Below, piece by piece: positions 17,237-24,843 of a DNA stretch of 38,636 nt. The position numbers were made by a program, and so were the translations under genes. Source of the stretch: Candidatus Delongbacteria bacterium (GTDB taxonomy: Bacteria; Delongbacteria; UBA4055); contig JAQICF010000022.1 in the NCBI GenBank assembly GCA_027858795.1, positions 1 through 38,636 of the forward strand, written 5' to 3'. The notes under the pieces are model-generated. The model had not been told where the DNA came from. It worked only from the letters and a program-made list of their open reading frames with translations, and did not search any database. How positions within the stretch are numbered: the first letter of the stretch is position 1; each line of letters opens with the position of its first letter.

Positions 17237-18280
17237 CAATTTGATCTGATTTTTGCTTATTGAATTTACTTTGATTTTATACTTCTGCTTTGATATTTCA
17301 TCCTTTATGAACTCTAAAACGTCATTAGAACTCATCAATGAACTAATTTTAAAAGATCTACTCTTATCTTTGAATTCTTTCACAACTATTGATTCGATAC
17401 CAACGAATAGGTTATTGAGAATTCTGTGTAATTCCTCTGAATGATCGTATGAAATATTTGCAATAGAAATATCTATAATTTCTAATTCCTCATTATAGTA
17501 TCTACTCCATTTTTCGATTGAGTCCTCTATTAAAAATTTAGATATTTTATCTGAGCATAAATCTATTGATTGCCTTTTTGCTTCAAGAGGGTCAAAATGT
17601 GCTTTTTTAGTAGTAAATGTATCCGATGAAAGAATTGTATTATCTAAGGTTGACTTGATCTGACACTCTATTTTAGTATGAACTGAGTACATATTCTCAA
17701 TATTATACGACTTTATTTCACTGGTTGAATAATCTACAGAACCTTGAATTATAAAATCAATTTTATTTAGTACTGAGTCAATTCCATTTTCAGGAATTTC
17801 GCAAACGTTAAAATATGATTTAATAAAGTTATCTATTATAATATTTTCTGCAAACTTATCTCTTCCACCATCTTTACTTTTAATGATCACTCCGAATTTA
17901 GGAAATCCCATTTCACCAATTAGAAACTTTATTGCAAATTCATCCTTGAGGATATCATCTATCAAATTAGCAATATCAGCTTTTATCTTAACTTGATAAA
18001 TTCCATTATCTACATTCTCTAGAATCAATTCATACTTTTTAATAAAGCCTTCAGATCTTGTAAGTATCTTATCATTTATTAACATATTATTTTTGGCAAG
18101 ACTCTTTGATGATAGTATCATACCTACACTTCTTTCTAAAGCATTTCTTTTAGCATTGATTATAGCTTCTTCTTTGCTTGACCCGAAACCTTCACCTTCA
18201 ATATTTGTAAATATTTTTCCGAAGAGGAACAAGTTAACTAACAATATTAAGACGATTATTTTATTCTTATTCATAATCAT
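17225..18280 (-). CDS. Exported LPP20/FlgT-like protein
   Basis: This protein of about 351 residues has an N-terminal signal peptide (KIIVLILLVNLFLFGKIF). The mature start, EGEGFGSSKEEAIINAKRNALERSVG, matches the opening of LPP20/FlgT-like domains found in outer-membrane and flagellar-stator accessory proteins. The remaining 280 residues look like alternating alpha/beta modules, including a segment ending FIIQGSVDYS that resembles the second FlgT-like domain. The ATG at 18280 overlaps the end of the upstream gene by 14 bases; a second ATG lies at 18274. It closes the operon that contains the secretin and pilus assembly genes, so a role in the outer-membrane part of the pilus is plausible. The specific function is unknown. 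Confidence 0.6.
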   Translation of the reverse strand: MIMNKNKIIVLILLVNLFLFGKIFTNIEGEGFGSSKEEAIINAKRNALERSVGMILSSKSLAKNNMLINDKILTRSEGFIKKYELILENVDNGIYQVKIKADIANLIDDILKDEFAIKFLIGEMGFPKFGVIIKSKDGGRDKFAENIIIDNFIKSYFNVCEIPENGIDSVLNKIDFIIQGSVDYSTSEIKSYNIENMYSVHTKIECQIKSTLDNTILSSDTFTTKKAHFDPLEAKRQSIDLCSDKISKFLIEDSIEKWSRYYNEELEIIDISIANISYDHSEELHRILNNLFVGIESIVVKEFKDKSRSFKISSLMSSNDVLEFIKDEISKQKYKIKVNSISKNQIKLELF

Positions 18281-19154
18281 TACTTTTATTTATAATAATT
18301 TCCATATTAAGATTTTTTTTCATACTATCGACAATATTTTTAGCTTTCATATTTACTGGAATAGAATCAATATGCATTGAGTAGAATCTATTCTTATGAT
18401 TACTTATTTTATACAGACCTTTATCATTCTTGTTCATACTAATATTAAGCTTCCCCACAAATTCTGAATTCATACCAGGAGAAACATATATCCTATTTCC
18501 AAATTTCTCATAAGTTTTTATACCACTGTGACCTGATATCATTATATCAATATTAGTATTTTCTATAAACACCTTTCTTTCTTTTTCTGATTCAAGATGC
18601 GACAGAAATATTAACACATCACATTTTGACTTCAAAGTATTTGTGTAAGAATTAATTTCTTTTATGCCAATTTTTTTATCTATGAGATTGTTCTTATCGT
18701 ATCTTACAAATGTTGGATCAATAGCACCTGTTATACAGATATTTATATTATTTATTTCAATGAATTTTTCTTTCTTAATACCATAAACATTTTGAGAAAC
18801 AAATATATCATCAATTTGCTTTATCATTTCCAAGTCTAACTCACCTGGTGTAATGGCAGCGTATTGAAATTTTGGTAATATATTTTGGATAATATGATTT
18901 AAGTTTTGATCTTTTCTGTAAGAGAATATATCTCCTGAATCTAAGAAAACATCTACAGAATCAGTCTGATTCTTAAAAAAATATAAGCGATTAAGAAGTC
19001 CACCATATTTATTTTTAGGACAATTACAATTTTCTAATATACCATTACTTTTTCCTGTATAAAGAAAACTCACACTTCTTGTGTGAGTACAGTTAAAAAA
19101 TATTAATGATATAAAAAAAAGAAGCAGAATCTTAATTCTGCCTCTTTTTATCAT
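18267..19154 (-). CDS. Metallophosphatase (5'-nucleotidase-like) lipoprotein
   Basis: This is a probable lipoprotein of 295 residues: a basic N terminus, a hydrophobic core (ILLLFFISLIFF) and lipobox FFNC. The rest resembles the metallophosphatase domain of 5'-nucleotidases (UshA-like): VDVFLDSGDIFS, TPGELDLE, LIFLSHLESE, IMISGHSG and SPGMNSEFVGKL. The usual first metal motif (D-x-H) is missing at the strand reading SFLYTGKSNGILENCNCP, where a Cys-x-Cys occurs. An earlier in-frame start would overlap the secretin gene by 44 bases. The ATG at 19154 lies 4 bases after the secretin stop and gives a clean signal peptide. It may not hydrolyse nucleotides. Confidence 0.62.
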   Translation of the reverse strand: MIKRGRIKILLLFFISLIFFNCTHTRSVSFLYTGKSNGILENCNCPKNKYGGLLNRLYFFKNQTDSVDVFLDSGDIFSYRKDQNLNHIIQNILPKFQYAAITPGELDLEMIKQIDDIFVSQNVYGIKKEKFIEINNINICITGAIDPTFVRYDKNNLIDKKIGIKEINSYTNTLKSKCDVLIFLSHLESEKERKVFIENTNIDIMISGHSGIKTYEKFGNRIYVSPGMNSEFVGKLNISMNKNDKGLYKISNHKNRFYSMHIDSIPVNMKAKNIVDSMKKNLNMEIIINKSNDYE

Positions 19155-19158
19155 TATG

Positions 19159-20541
19159 CTATTCAAATTCCTCTTCTTCATCAAGAACGATCTCTCCATC
19201 AATCATAATATAAGGAGTAACTTCTATTATTAGATTTGTAATCTTCTTAGTCTTTACCTGGTGCTGGAAGAAATAACCTAAGAAAGGAATATCACCTAAC
19301 AAAGGTACCTTATTCACAGTATAGGTATCATCTTCTAATAACATCCCTGCGATTCTAATTGTTTGACCATCTCTAACTCTTACAGTTGTATCAGCTTTCC
19401 TAATTTTAACCCAAGGGATTTCAGAATTAGGACCAACCCATCCAAATATTGATGATACTTCACAACTTAGTTGAACAGTTATATCATTTTCTTCGTTAAT
19501 AATAGGTCTAACCCTTAATTTAATACCAACTTCTTCTTTTTGAACTGATTGTTTTGTTGTTCCTGATTCAATAGAAGTAACAGTGTAAGGTACTATATCA
19601 CCAATATGAACATAAGCTTCCTTATTGTTCAATGTAGCAATTTCAGGCTCAGCTAATATTGTTGCATCATTATTCCTATTCTTAAAATCTAAGCTTAAGA
19701 CATATTCTTGTCCTATAACTCTATGCCATGGATTCGTTAATCCTGCGGAAGTTTCATTAGCAAATGATGGGGAACGGCTAAAAAGGTTATAAGCTTCTGC
19801 ATCTGTGTAATTACCACTCAAATTTCTTTCAGGATAATTAAGTGGATCATAATCAAATTCATATGTATTATCAGCTGAATTATAAGTCCAATCACCATAA
19901 TCTTGAAATGCACCTTCTCTTAAAGTAGTTGAATAATTACTTACTTTTTCCCATTCAACACCATATCTTTCACCAGATTCATTTCCAACCTCTTTAATTC
20001 TAGCTTTGAATAAAACCTGTTGTAGAGGTCTGTCAATTCTAATTAATACTTTCTCTATTTCTTTTGCAACTTTAGGACTGGCTTGATAAATAATCCTGTT
20101 ACCTAGATCATCAATTTGAATTTTTTTAGATATGTCAGCTAACATCTTTTTTACAGTTTTCGCGTCAGCATACTGAAGATCAAAAACTGATGTATTCAAG
20201 CCGATTTCTCGATTTATTTTTTCATCAGATGCTACAATTATTGAATTATCAATAATTTGATAACTTAAATCAGTTGCTCTTATAACAAGATCCAAAGCAT
20301 CTTTGATAGGAATGTCATTTAAGGTTAGTGTCACCTTTTTATCAACTGTTTCCGAACTCTGAACTAAGTTAACTCCTGCTCTTTCTGCTAGAGCATCTAA
20401 AACTTGAGCAACCGATTGATCAAGAGCGGTCAAAGAAATTGGTGTCTTGAAATTGTCTGAGGTCGTGTCATACAATAGCTTAGAACTAAACGCAAAGCTA
20501 ATGATACTTAACATCAGGAACATTCCGATTAATTTCTTCAT
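19159..20541 (-). CDS. pilQ: Type IV pilus-type secretin
   Basis: This is an outer-membrane secretin through which a type IV pilus or type II-like pseudopilus passes. Of 460 residues, the first 19 are a signal peptide. Residues 35-105 resemble an STN/N0 domain (SVAQVLDALAERAGVNLV). An N1-type domain follows (VFDLQYADAKTVKKML, then VLIRIDRP). The secretin C domain carries ILAEPEIATLNN, VGIKLRVRP and the signature VPLLGDIPFLGYFF. It is shorter than proteobacterial PilQ (about 700 residues) because it lacks AMIN repeats. The ribosome site AAAGGAG is strong. It follows pilM/N/O-like genes. Type II secretion remains possible, but the PilM-N-O order favours a pilus. Confidence 0.88.
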   Translation of the reverse strand: MKKLIGMFLMLSIISFAFSSKLLYDTTSDNFKTPISLTALDQSVAQVLDALAERAGVNLVQSSETVDKKVTLTLNDIPIKDALDLVIRATDLSYQIIDNSIIVASDEKINREIGLNTSVFDLQYADAKTVKKMLADISKKIQIDDLGNRIIYQASPKVAKEIEKVLIRIDRPLQQVLFKARIKEVGNESGERYGVEWEKVSNYSTTLREGAFQDYGDWTYNSADNTYEFDYDPLNYPERNLSGNYTDAEAYNLFSRSPSFANETSAGLTNPWHRVIGQEYVLSLDFKNRNNDATILAEPEIATLNNKEAYVHIGDIVPYTVTSIESGTTKQSVQKEEVGIKLRVRPIINEENDITVQLSCEVSSIFGWVGPNSEIPWVKIRKADTTVRVRDGQTIRIAGMLLEDDTYTVNKVPLLGDIPFLGYFFQHQVKTKKITNLIIEVTPYIMIDGEIVLDEEEEFE

Positions 20542-20618
20542 AATCTGTCTCCTTTATTTAGTAATCTATTTTTCGACTTACACATCTGAAATTTTATATA
20601 ACAACTATGAAATACAAC

Positions 20619-21311
20619 TTACCTTCGTCTTCTTCCACCGCCATCATCATCATCATCATCATCATCTGACTTCTTGGTGTCAGTATCTTGCTTTTGTGTT
20701 GATTCTGTTGGTACCAGATCCTTAGAAATAGAAGTAGCATCCTGATTTGGTTTATATTTTATCGCTAAGTTAGATTTAAAATGTTCAACGTAAACATAAC
20801 GAGCGGCTACAGCTAATATCCTACCCGAGTATTCTTTACCCAGTTTTGTATTTCCGGTTAATTTATTGGAATCTTTATATCTTTGTTTCATTAATATTTT
20901 TCCAACAGCTAATTTATCACCAACTTCAAGTTTTTGATTTTTACCATCCATATTAAATGTAGCTTTGCCATCAAAATACATTGTAAATCCAAGTTTATCT
21001 TTCTTGTATAATTCAATTCCTGAATTAACCCAATATGTTTCAACCTTTTTAACTTTTTCAACTTTTTCAACTACTTCTTCTACTATTTTTATGTTAAAGT
21101 TCCCTATATCTCTGTTCGCTAACAATGTACTTGATTTAAATTTAATATAAATACTATCCGTCTGTTTAACGCTATCAACACTTGCTTGATATTTACTTTG
21201 ACTTTCATCCTTAATTTGAGTACTCATTGTTGTTACTTGAAAGGCAGTAACACCAATCGCAATTAAAGAGGTCAATATAACAACAATCTGTAATTTTTCG
21301 AAATTTTTCAT
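20619..21311 (-). CDS. Membrane-anchored protein in the PilP position, with Asp8-Gly3-Arg4 tail
   Basis: The family is not recognisable from sequence. One N-terminal TM helix (about 9-27) anchors a predicted periplasmic domain of 230 residues total, with a Lys/Val/Glu-rich linker (IVEEVVEKVEKVKKVE). A small beta-rich domain follows, including GFTMYFDGKATFNMDG. The C terminus is low complexity: eight Asp, three Gly, four Arg, encoded by (GAT)8 at 20643-20666 and then Gly and Arg codons. It sits between the PilO-like and secretin genes, where PilP usually lies, and PilP links the inner-membrane complex to the secretin. That role is inferred from position and topology. The trinucleotide run may vary in length without changing frame. 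Confidence 0.58.
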   Translation of the reverse strand: MKNFEKLQIVVILTSLIAIGVTAFQVTTMSTQIKDESQSKYQASVDSVKQTDSIYIKFKSSTLLANRDIGNFNIKIVEEVVEKVEKVKKVETYWVNSGIELYKKDKLGFTMYFDGKATFNMDGKNQKLEVGDKLAVGKILMKQRYKDSNKLTGNTKLGKEYSGRILAVAARYVYVEHFKSNLAIKYKPNQDATSISKDLVPTESTQKQDTDTKKSDDDDDDDDGGGRRRR

Positions 21312-21330
21312 TATTAATTCTTACCCTAAA

Positions 21331-21912
21331 TTAAAGAAATTTTATATATTCCAATCTAGCTTCAACATTTAATGGAAGTTTTATAGAAAATGGATCATCT
21401 ACTTGATCTTTATCATCCTTATTACCCTTACTTGCCTTCCTTAACCTATAATATTCAATATAAGTAATATTGATTAATAGCTCGTGATTTTCTATTATGC
21501 TTATAAACTTGATTAAATTAGTATAATTTGTTATAAAGTTCACATTAATATAGAAGCTTTCTTTTCTGTTCGGCCAGTCTTTATTTTTTATATCTTCCTG
21601 CTCTTGATTGATATCATTTACATCATACTTAATTTTAGACTCTTTAAGAATATCTTCCGTAATTTTTAAAAGTTCTGCTATTACTTCCCCATAATTTCTA
21701 TCATCTCTTCTATTAGCATTGTACAGTGCAGTGATATTATGCACTTTTCCCTGAACAGTTGTATCTCTTTTAAACTTTGCATTAAGATCATTATTCTCAA
21801 TTATTAAATTTTGAGCATTATTTAATGTATCCGCAACAAACATTCCTTTGTATATCAATCCTGACACAGCAACAACAATTGTTATTAGTATGAACAAATA
21901 TTCTCTTTTCAT
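21331..21912 (-). CDS. pilO: PilO-like inner-membrane pilus assembly protein
   Basis: PilO and PilN form a heterodimer with PilP that aligns the pilus machine across the periplasm. The 193-residue protein has one N-terminal TM helix (YLFILITIVVAVSGLIY) and a coiled-coil stretch (about 30-75). A C-terminal alpha/beta domain has the PilO-like segment FYINVNFITNYTNLIKFISI, the ferredoxin-like fold strand typical of the family. An Asp/Lys-rich insertion (KGNKDDKDQVDD) lies near the end. Identity to known PilO is low; the call relies on topology, this segment and gene order. AAGGA precedes the ATG. Confidence 0.7.
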   Translation of the reverse strand: MKREYLFILITIVVAVSGLIYKGMFVADTLNNAQNLIIENNDLNAKFKRDTTVQGKVHNITALYNANRRDDRNYGEVIAELLKITEDILKESKIKYDVNDINQEQEDIKNKDWPNRKESFYINVNFITNYTNLIKFISIIENHELLINITYIEYYRLRKASKGNKDDKDQVDDPFSIKLPLNVEARLEYIKFL

Positions 21913-21944
21913 AATATCCTTAGTTGTTTTCCTTATTTTATACG

Positions 21945-22586
21945 CTAAATATTAGGTGTATGCGAATTCTTTGTAGCTCTCTTCTTAGCTTTCTTTGCTT
22001 TGATTTCCTTCAACTCAATAGCGTAACTAAAAGACCAATACTGAGTTCCATCTCTGTTTTTTCCCTTACTTCTTAGGTCAGGTCCTTTAATAAGGCTAAT
22101 GTCAGTGTCCTTAGAAATATAATTTTCTTCTAGTAATTTATTAGCTATTTTGCTCCTAAGTTGGTTTATCTCAGTCATCAACTTAGACTTACTTCCCGTA
22201 GTTCTTGAAACTATGTCTAATCCAATATCTGGTGCATTTAAACCGAATTTTTCAATGATCATAGTTGTATCAAGCGAAGTTTCAAAAGACTTAAACAAAT
22301 ATGATAATTGAAGACGAGAATTCTGAACATTGTAAACATTCGTGATATTTTTATACCCAAAAAATCCTTTTTTTCTAAACTCATTTGTTTGCTTTTCATA
22401 CTTATTTTTTTCTTCTACAGCTGCTTGATAGCTGGAATTAACACTTAGTGATTTTAAAAATAGTAACCCTAACAATATTAATTGAGCCGTAACAGACATC
22501 ATGAAAATTGTAGTAATAAACTTATTTTTCTTTGATGATTCTTGCTTTTCTAAATTTATCTTTTGTAAGAAATTGAATTTGTACAT
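21945..22586 (-). CDS. pilN: PilN-like inner-membrane pilus assembly protein
   Basis: PilN binds the cytoplasmic actin-like PilM through a short N-terminal motif and pairs with PilO in the periplasm. Here the N terminus reads FLQKINLEK, similar to the PilN motif INLLP that contacts PilM, although the prolines are absent. A TM helix (about 24-45) and a coiled-coil region follow. The C-terminal tail is very basic (KAKKAKKRATKNS). The length (213) suits the family. The sequence is divergent, so the call rests mainly on the motif, the topology and the position between PilM-like and PilO-like genes. Confidence 0.68.
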   Translation of the reverse strand: MYKFNFLQKINLEKQESSKKNKFITTIFMMSVTAQLILLGLLFLKSLSVNSSYQAAVEEKNKYEKQTNEFRKKGFFGYKNITNVYNVQNSRLQLSYLFKSFETSLDTTMIIEKFGLNAPDIGLDIVSRTTGSKSKLMTEINQLRSKIANKLLEENYISKDTDISLIKGPDLRSKGKNRDGTQYWSFSYAIELKEIKAKKAKKRATKNSHTPNI

Positions 22587-22619
22587 ACTAATTTATAATC
22601 CTAAGTTAAAAAAGATTTG

Positions 22620-23969
22620 TTATTCGTATCTTAATGCCAATCCTAAACAGATATATGATACATCTTGAGTTTCTTTAGCATAATTTTTCATTGATTCATC
22701 CCCTTCAAAAAAACCTGCAACATCCAAAGGTTCACAAGATATATCAGTGTTCTTAGTAACAAATTGTGGAAATTTACTCATCCCAACAGCTTTTCCAGTT
22801 ATGTATATCTTTGCTGGTATCTTATTATGATTTTGTCCCGAATAATATTGAAAAGTTTTCTGTAATTCTCTCAACAACTGCATTCTAATATACTTTTTTA
22901 CAGGATAATGCTGATTAAGATTTTCTGAAGTTTCTGATTCAAAGGCTTTAGTTATATAATCGTAGAAATTTCTGGTTTTCAACATTTCGTCAGTTTCATC
23001 TGAAGAGATATCTCTATTCTTTTGAAGCATTTTTCGAAACTGACTGCTCGTAAAGTCGATACTTCTTATGTAGAGCTCTTCATTACCGTTTGGTACAATT
23101 ATAATATTTGAACTACTCTCTCCAATATCTATAATGCATGCCACCGTTCCTAGTGGTGGATTAACAGATTCATGATAAAGGTTTAAAAGAGCCATTTTAT
23201 CAACATCTAATATTTTACATTCAATACCAGCTGTATAAAGGATGTTCTGCAATCCAAAAAATAATTTACTATCAACTATTGATGCCAATACTCTGTGATC
23301 AGTTCCAGTTGTACTCAATACTTCATACTCATATTTACTGAAGGCATCAAATGGTGAAGGTAATACTCTAGGTAATTCTGACTCAATATTCTCCTCCGGT
23401 GTATTCTTAAGGAAGGCTTCTTTAACAATAATATTCTTACCGCTTAACGCTGAAACAATTAAGGGGTCATTTTTAGCAACACCAGCTCTTTTAAATGCTT
23501 TGTCAATAGCTTCTAATTGGATTTTTTTTATCACAATTTCGGGATCTTCTTTGTTTTGAAAAACATTTTCTTCTGTAAGCTTTGGTAACTCTACCGGTAT
23601 AACTTGTAAATTGAGTAGCTTATAGCTTGATCCGTCGTAGTATGTCTGAGCAAATACAACATTTTCATCTGTAATGTGTATAGCATTTATTTGTTTGGCT
23701 TTGCCAGAAGATTTAGCAATCTTCTTTTTACTTGGTTTTTTATCTGCAAGTGTCGAATTTTCAATAATATTAAATTCACTATTTCCACTTTCTCCAGCTT
23801 GATCCTTAGAAGGCTCCGCAAACATATTTCTGCCTATACTTTTTTCTTTGGCAGGTTGCTGCTCCTCAACTTTTTTAGTTTCCTCTTTTTTTGAATTTAA
23901 AGGAGCTTTATTTTCTGCAAAAATATTTCTTCCTAAGCTCTTTGAATCATTTTGAGGATCATTAGTCAT
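22620..23969 (-). CDS. pilM: PilM-like actin-fold ATPase with N-terminal repeat-motif extension
   Basis: PilM is a cytoplasmic actin-like protein that binds PilN and couples the pilus motor to the inner-membrane complex. From about residue 94 this protein has the actin-like core: AIHITDENVVFAQTYYDG (phosphate 1 area), ACIIDIGESSSNIIIV (phosphate 2) and IYITGKAVGMSKFPQFV (adenosine motif). Before it lies a roughly 90-residue, Lys/Glu-rich, probably disordered extension. This contains two copies of a short motif, SLGRNIFAE (11-19) and SIGRNMFAE (44-52). At 449 residues it is longer than usual PilM (about 350) because of that extension. It follows a ParA gene by 23 bp. Confidence 0.78.
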   Translation of the reverse strand: MTNDPQNDSKSLGRNIFAENKAPLNSKKEETKKVEEQQPAKEKSIGRNMFAEPSKDQAGESGNSEFNIIENSTLADKKPSKKKIAKSSGKAKQINAIHITDENVVFAQTYYDGSSYKLLNLQVIPVELPKLTEENVFQNKEDPEIVIKKIQLEAIDKAFKRAGVAKNDPLIVSALSGKNIIVKEAFLKNTPEENIESELPRVLPSPFDAFSKYEYEVLSTTGTDHRVLASIVDSKLFFGLQNILYTAGIECKILDVDKMALLNLYHESVNPPLGTVACIIDIGESSSNIIIVPNGNEELYIRSIDFTSSQFRKMLQKNRDISSDETDEMLKTRNFYDYITKAFESETSENLNQHYPVKKYIRMQLLRELQKTFQYYSGQNHNKIPAKIYITGKAVGMSKFPQFVTKNTDISCEPLDVAGFFEGDESMKNYAKETQDVSYICLGLALRYE

Positions 23970-23992
23970 AAAATATACCTTAAATACTTTTA

Positions 23993-24727
23993 TTATCTAC
24001 TGTCAACTTCTTGCGCTAATTTGAAATAATCCTGAGCTCCCATTGAATCAGGTGCGTATTCATAGATTGTTTTCATGAAACTAGGAGCTTCCTTAAGATT
24101 GACATCTTCTCTGATATATGTATTAAATAATTTTTCTTTAAAAAATTCTTTTAAAATTGATACCGTTTCCAATGATATTTTTCTTTTCTCGTTGTAATAA
24201 ACTGGTAATACGCCTAAAATATCAAGGTTCTTATTGTAGGATTTGCTAATATTATCTATCATTCCTAAAATTTGGTTTGCACCAATTTGAGATAAAAAAT
24301 CCATTGCAATAGGAATAATTACTTCATCACAATATGTTAGAACATTTACGTTTATTAAATTTATAGACGGGGCACAGTCCAAAATTATATAGTCAACACC
24401 TTCTAAATGTGAAAGGTTTTTCTTAAGTTTATACTCTTTTCCAAATTTCTTAGTCAATTTAACTTCTGTGTCTACAAGTTGTTTTCCGCCCGATGTAATG
24501 ATATGGAGCTTTTCTCTTACTTTAGTGATACTAGTTCTTCTCTTCAATAAAAGATCGCATAAGTTTTTCTCAGGATTAACATTAAAAACGATACCAATTG
24601 TATTTTGCGGATCGCTATCAACCAACAAAACACTTCTCCCCATTAAAGCTAATCCATGTGCGAGATTTATAGATGTTGTCGTTTTACCCGTTCCACCCTT
24701 AGATGATAGAACTGCAATTTTACGCAT
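23993..24727 (-). CDS. ParA/Soj-family ATPase
   Basis: This is a deviant-Walker ATPase of the ParA/MinD superfamily, about 244 residues long. The N terminus carries KGGTGKTTTSINLAHGLA (signature lysine and P-loop), then VLLVDSDPQ, a DYIILDCAPS switch and the closing YAPDSMGAQDYFKLAQEV that is typical of Soj. The frame can start at 24745. The ATG at 24727 is preferred because AGG precedes it closely and the protein then begins MRKIAVLSSK, as in relatives. No ParB gene or parS site is seen nearby. Its place between topA and pilM suggests a role in placing or partitioning the pilus machine instead of DNA, but chromosome partition is possible. Confidence 0.85.
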   Translation of the reverse strand: MRKIAVLSSKGGTGKTTTSINLAHGLALMGRSVLLVDSDPQNTIGIVFNVNPEKNLCDLLLKRRTSITKVREKLHIITSGGKQLVDTEVKLTKKFGKEYKLKKNLSHLEGVDYIILDCAPSINLINVNVLTYCDEVIIPIAMDFLSQIGANQILGMIDNISKSYNKNLDILGVLPVYYNEKRKISLETVSILKEFFKEKLFNTYIREDVNLKEAPSFMKTIYEYAPDSMGAQDYFKLAQEVDSR

Positions 24728-24843
24728 AACCATACCTGTTTTCATTATTAAAAAACTATCAGTTTTGAATATAAACCTAAAGCTATCAACTTGTCAAGAT
24801 TTATTTTTTTGTTTTTGATCGGAAAATAATTCAAATACTTTAT

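Noticed and set aside
20447..20725. Plus-strand frame with a run of His residues
   Set aside because: It is the antisense reading of the (GAT)8 repeat and its surroundings; the minus-strand frames have ribosome sites and conserved neighbours.
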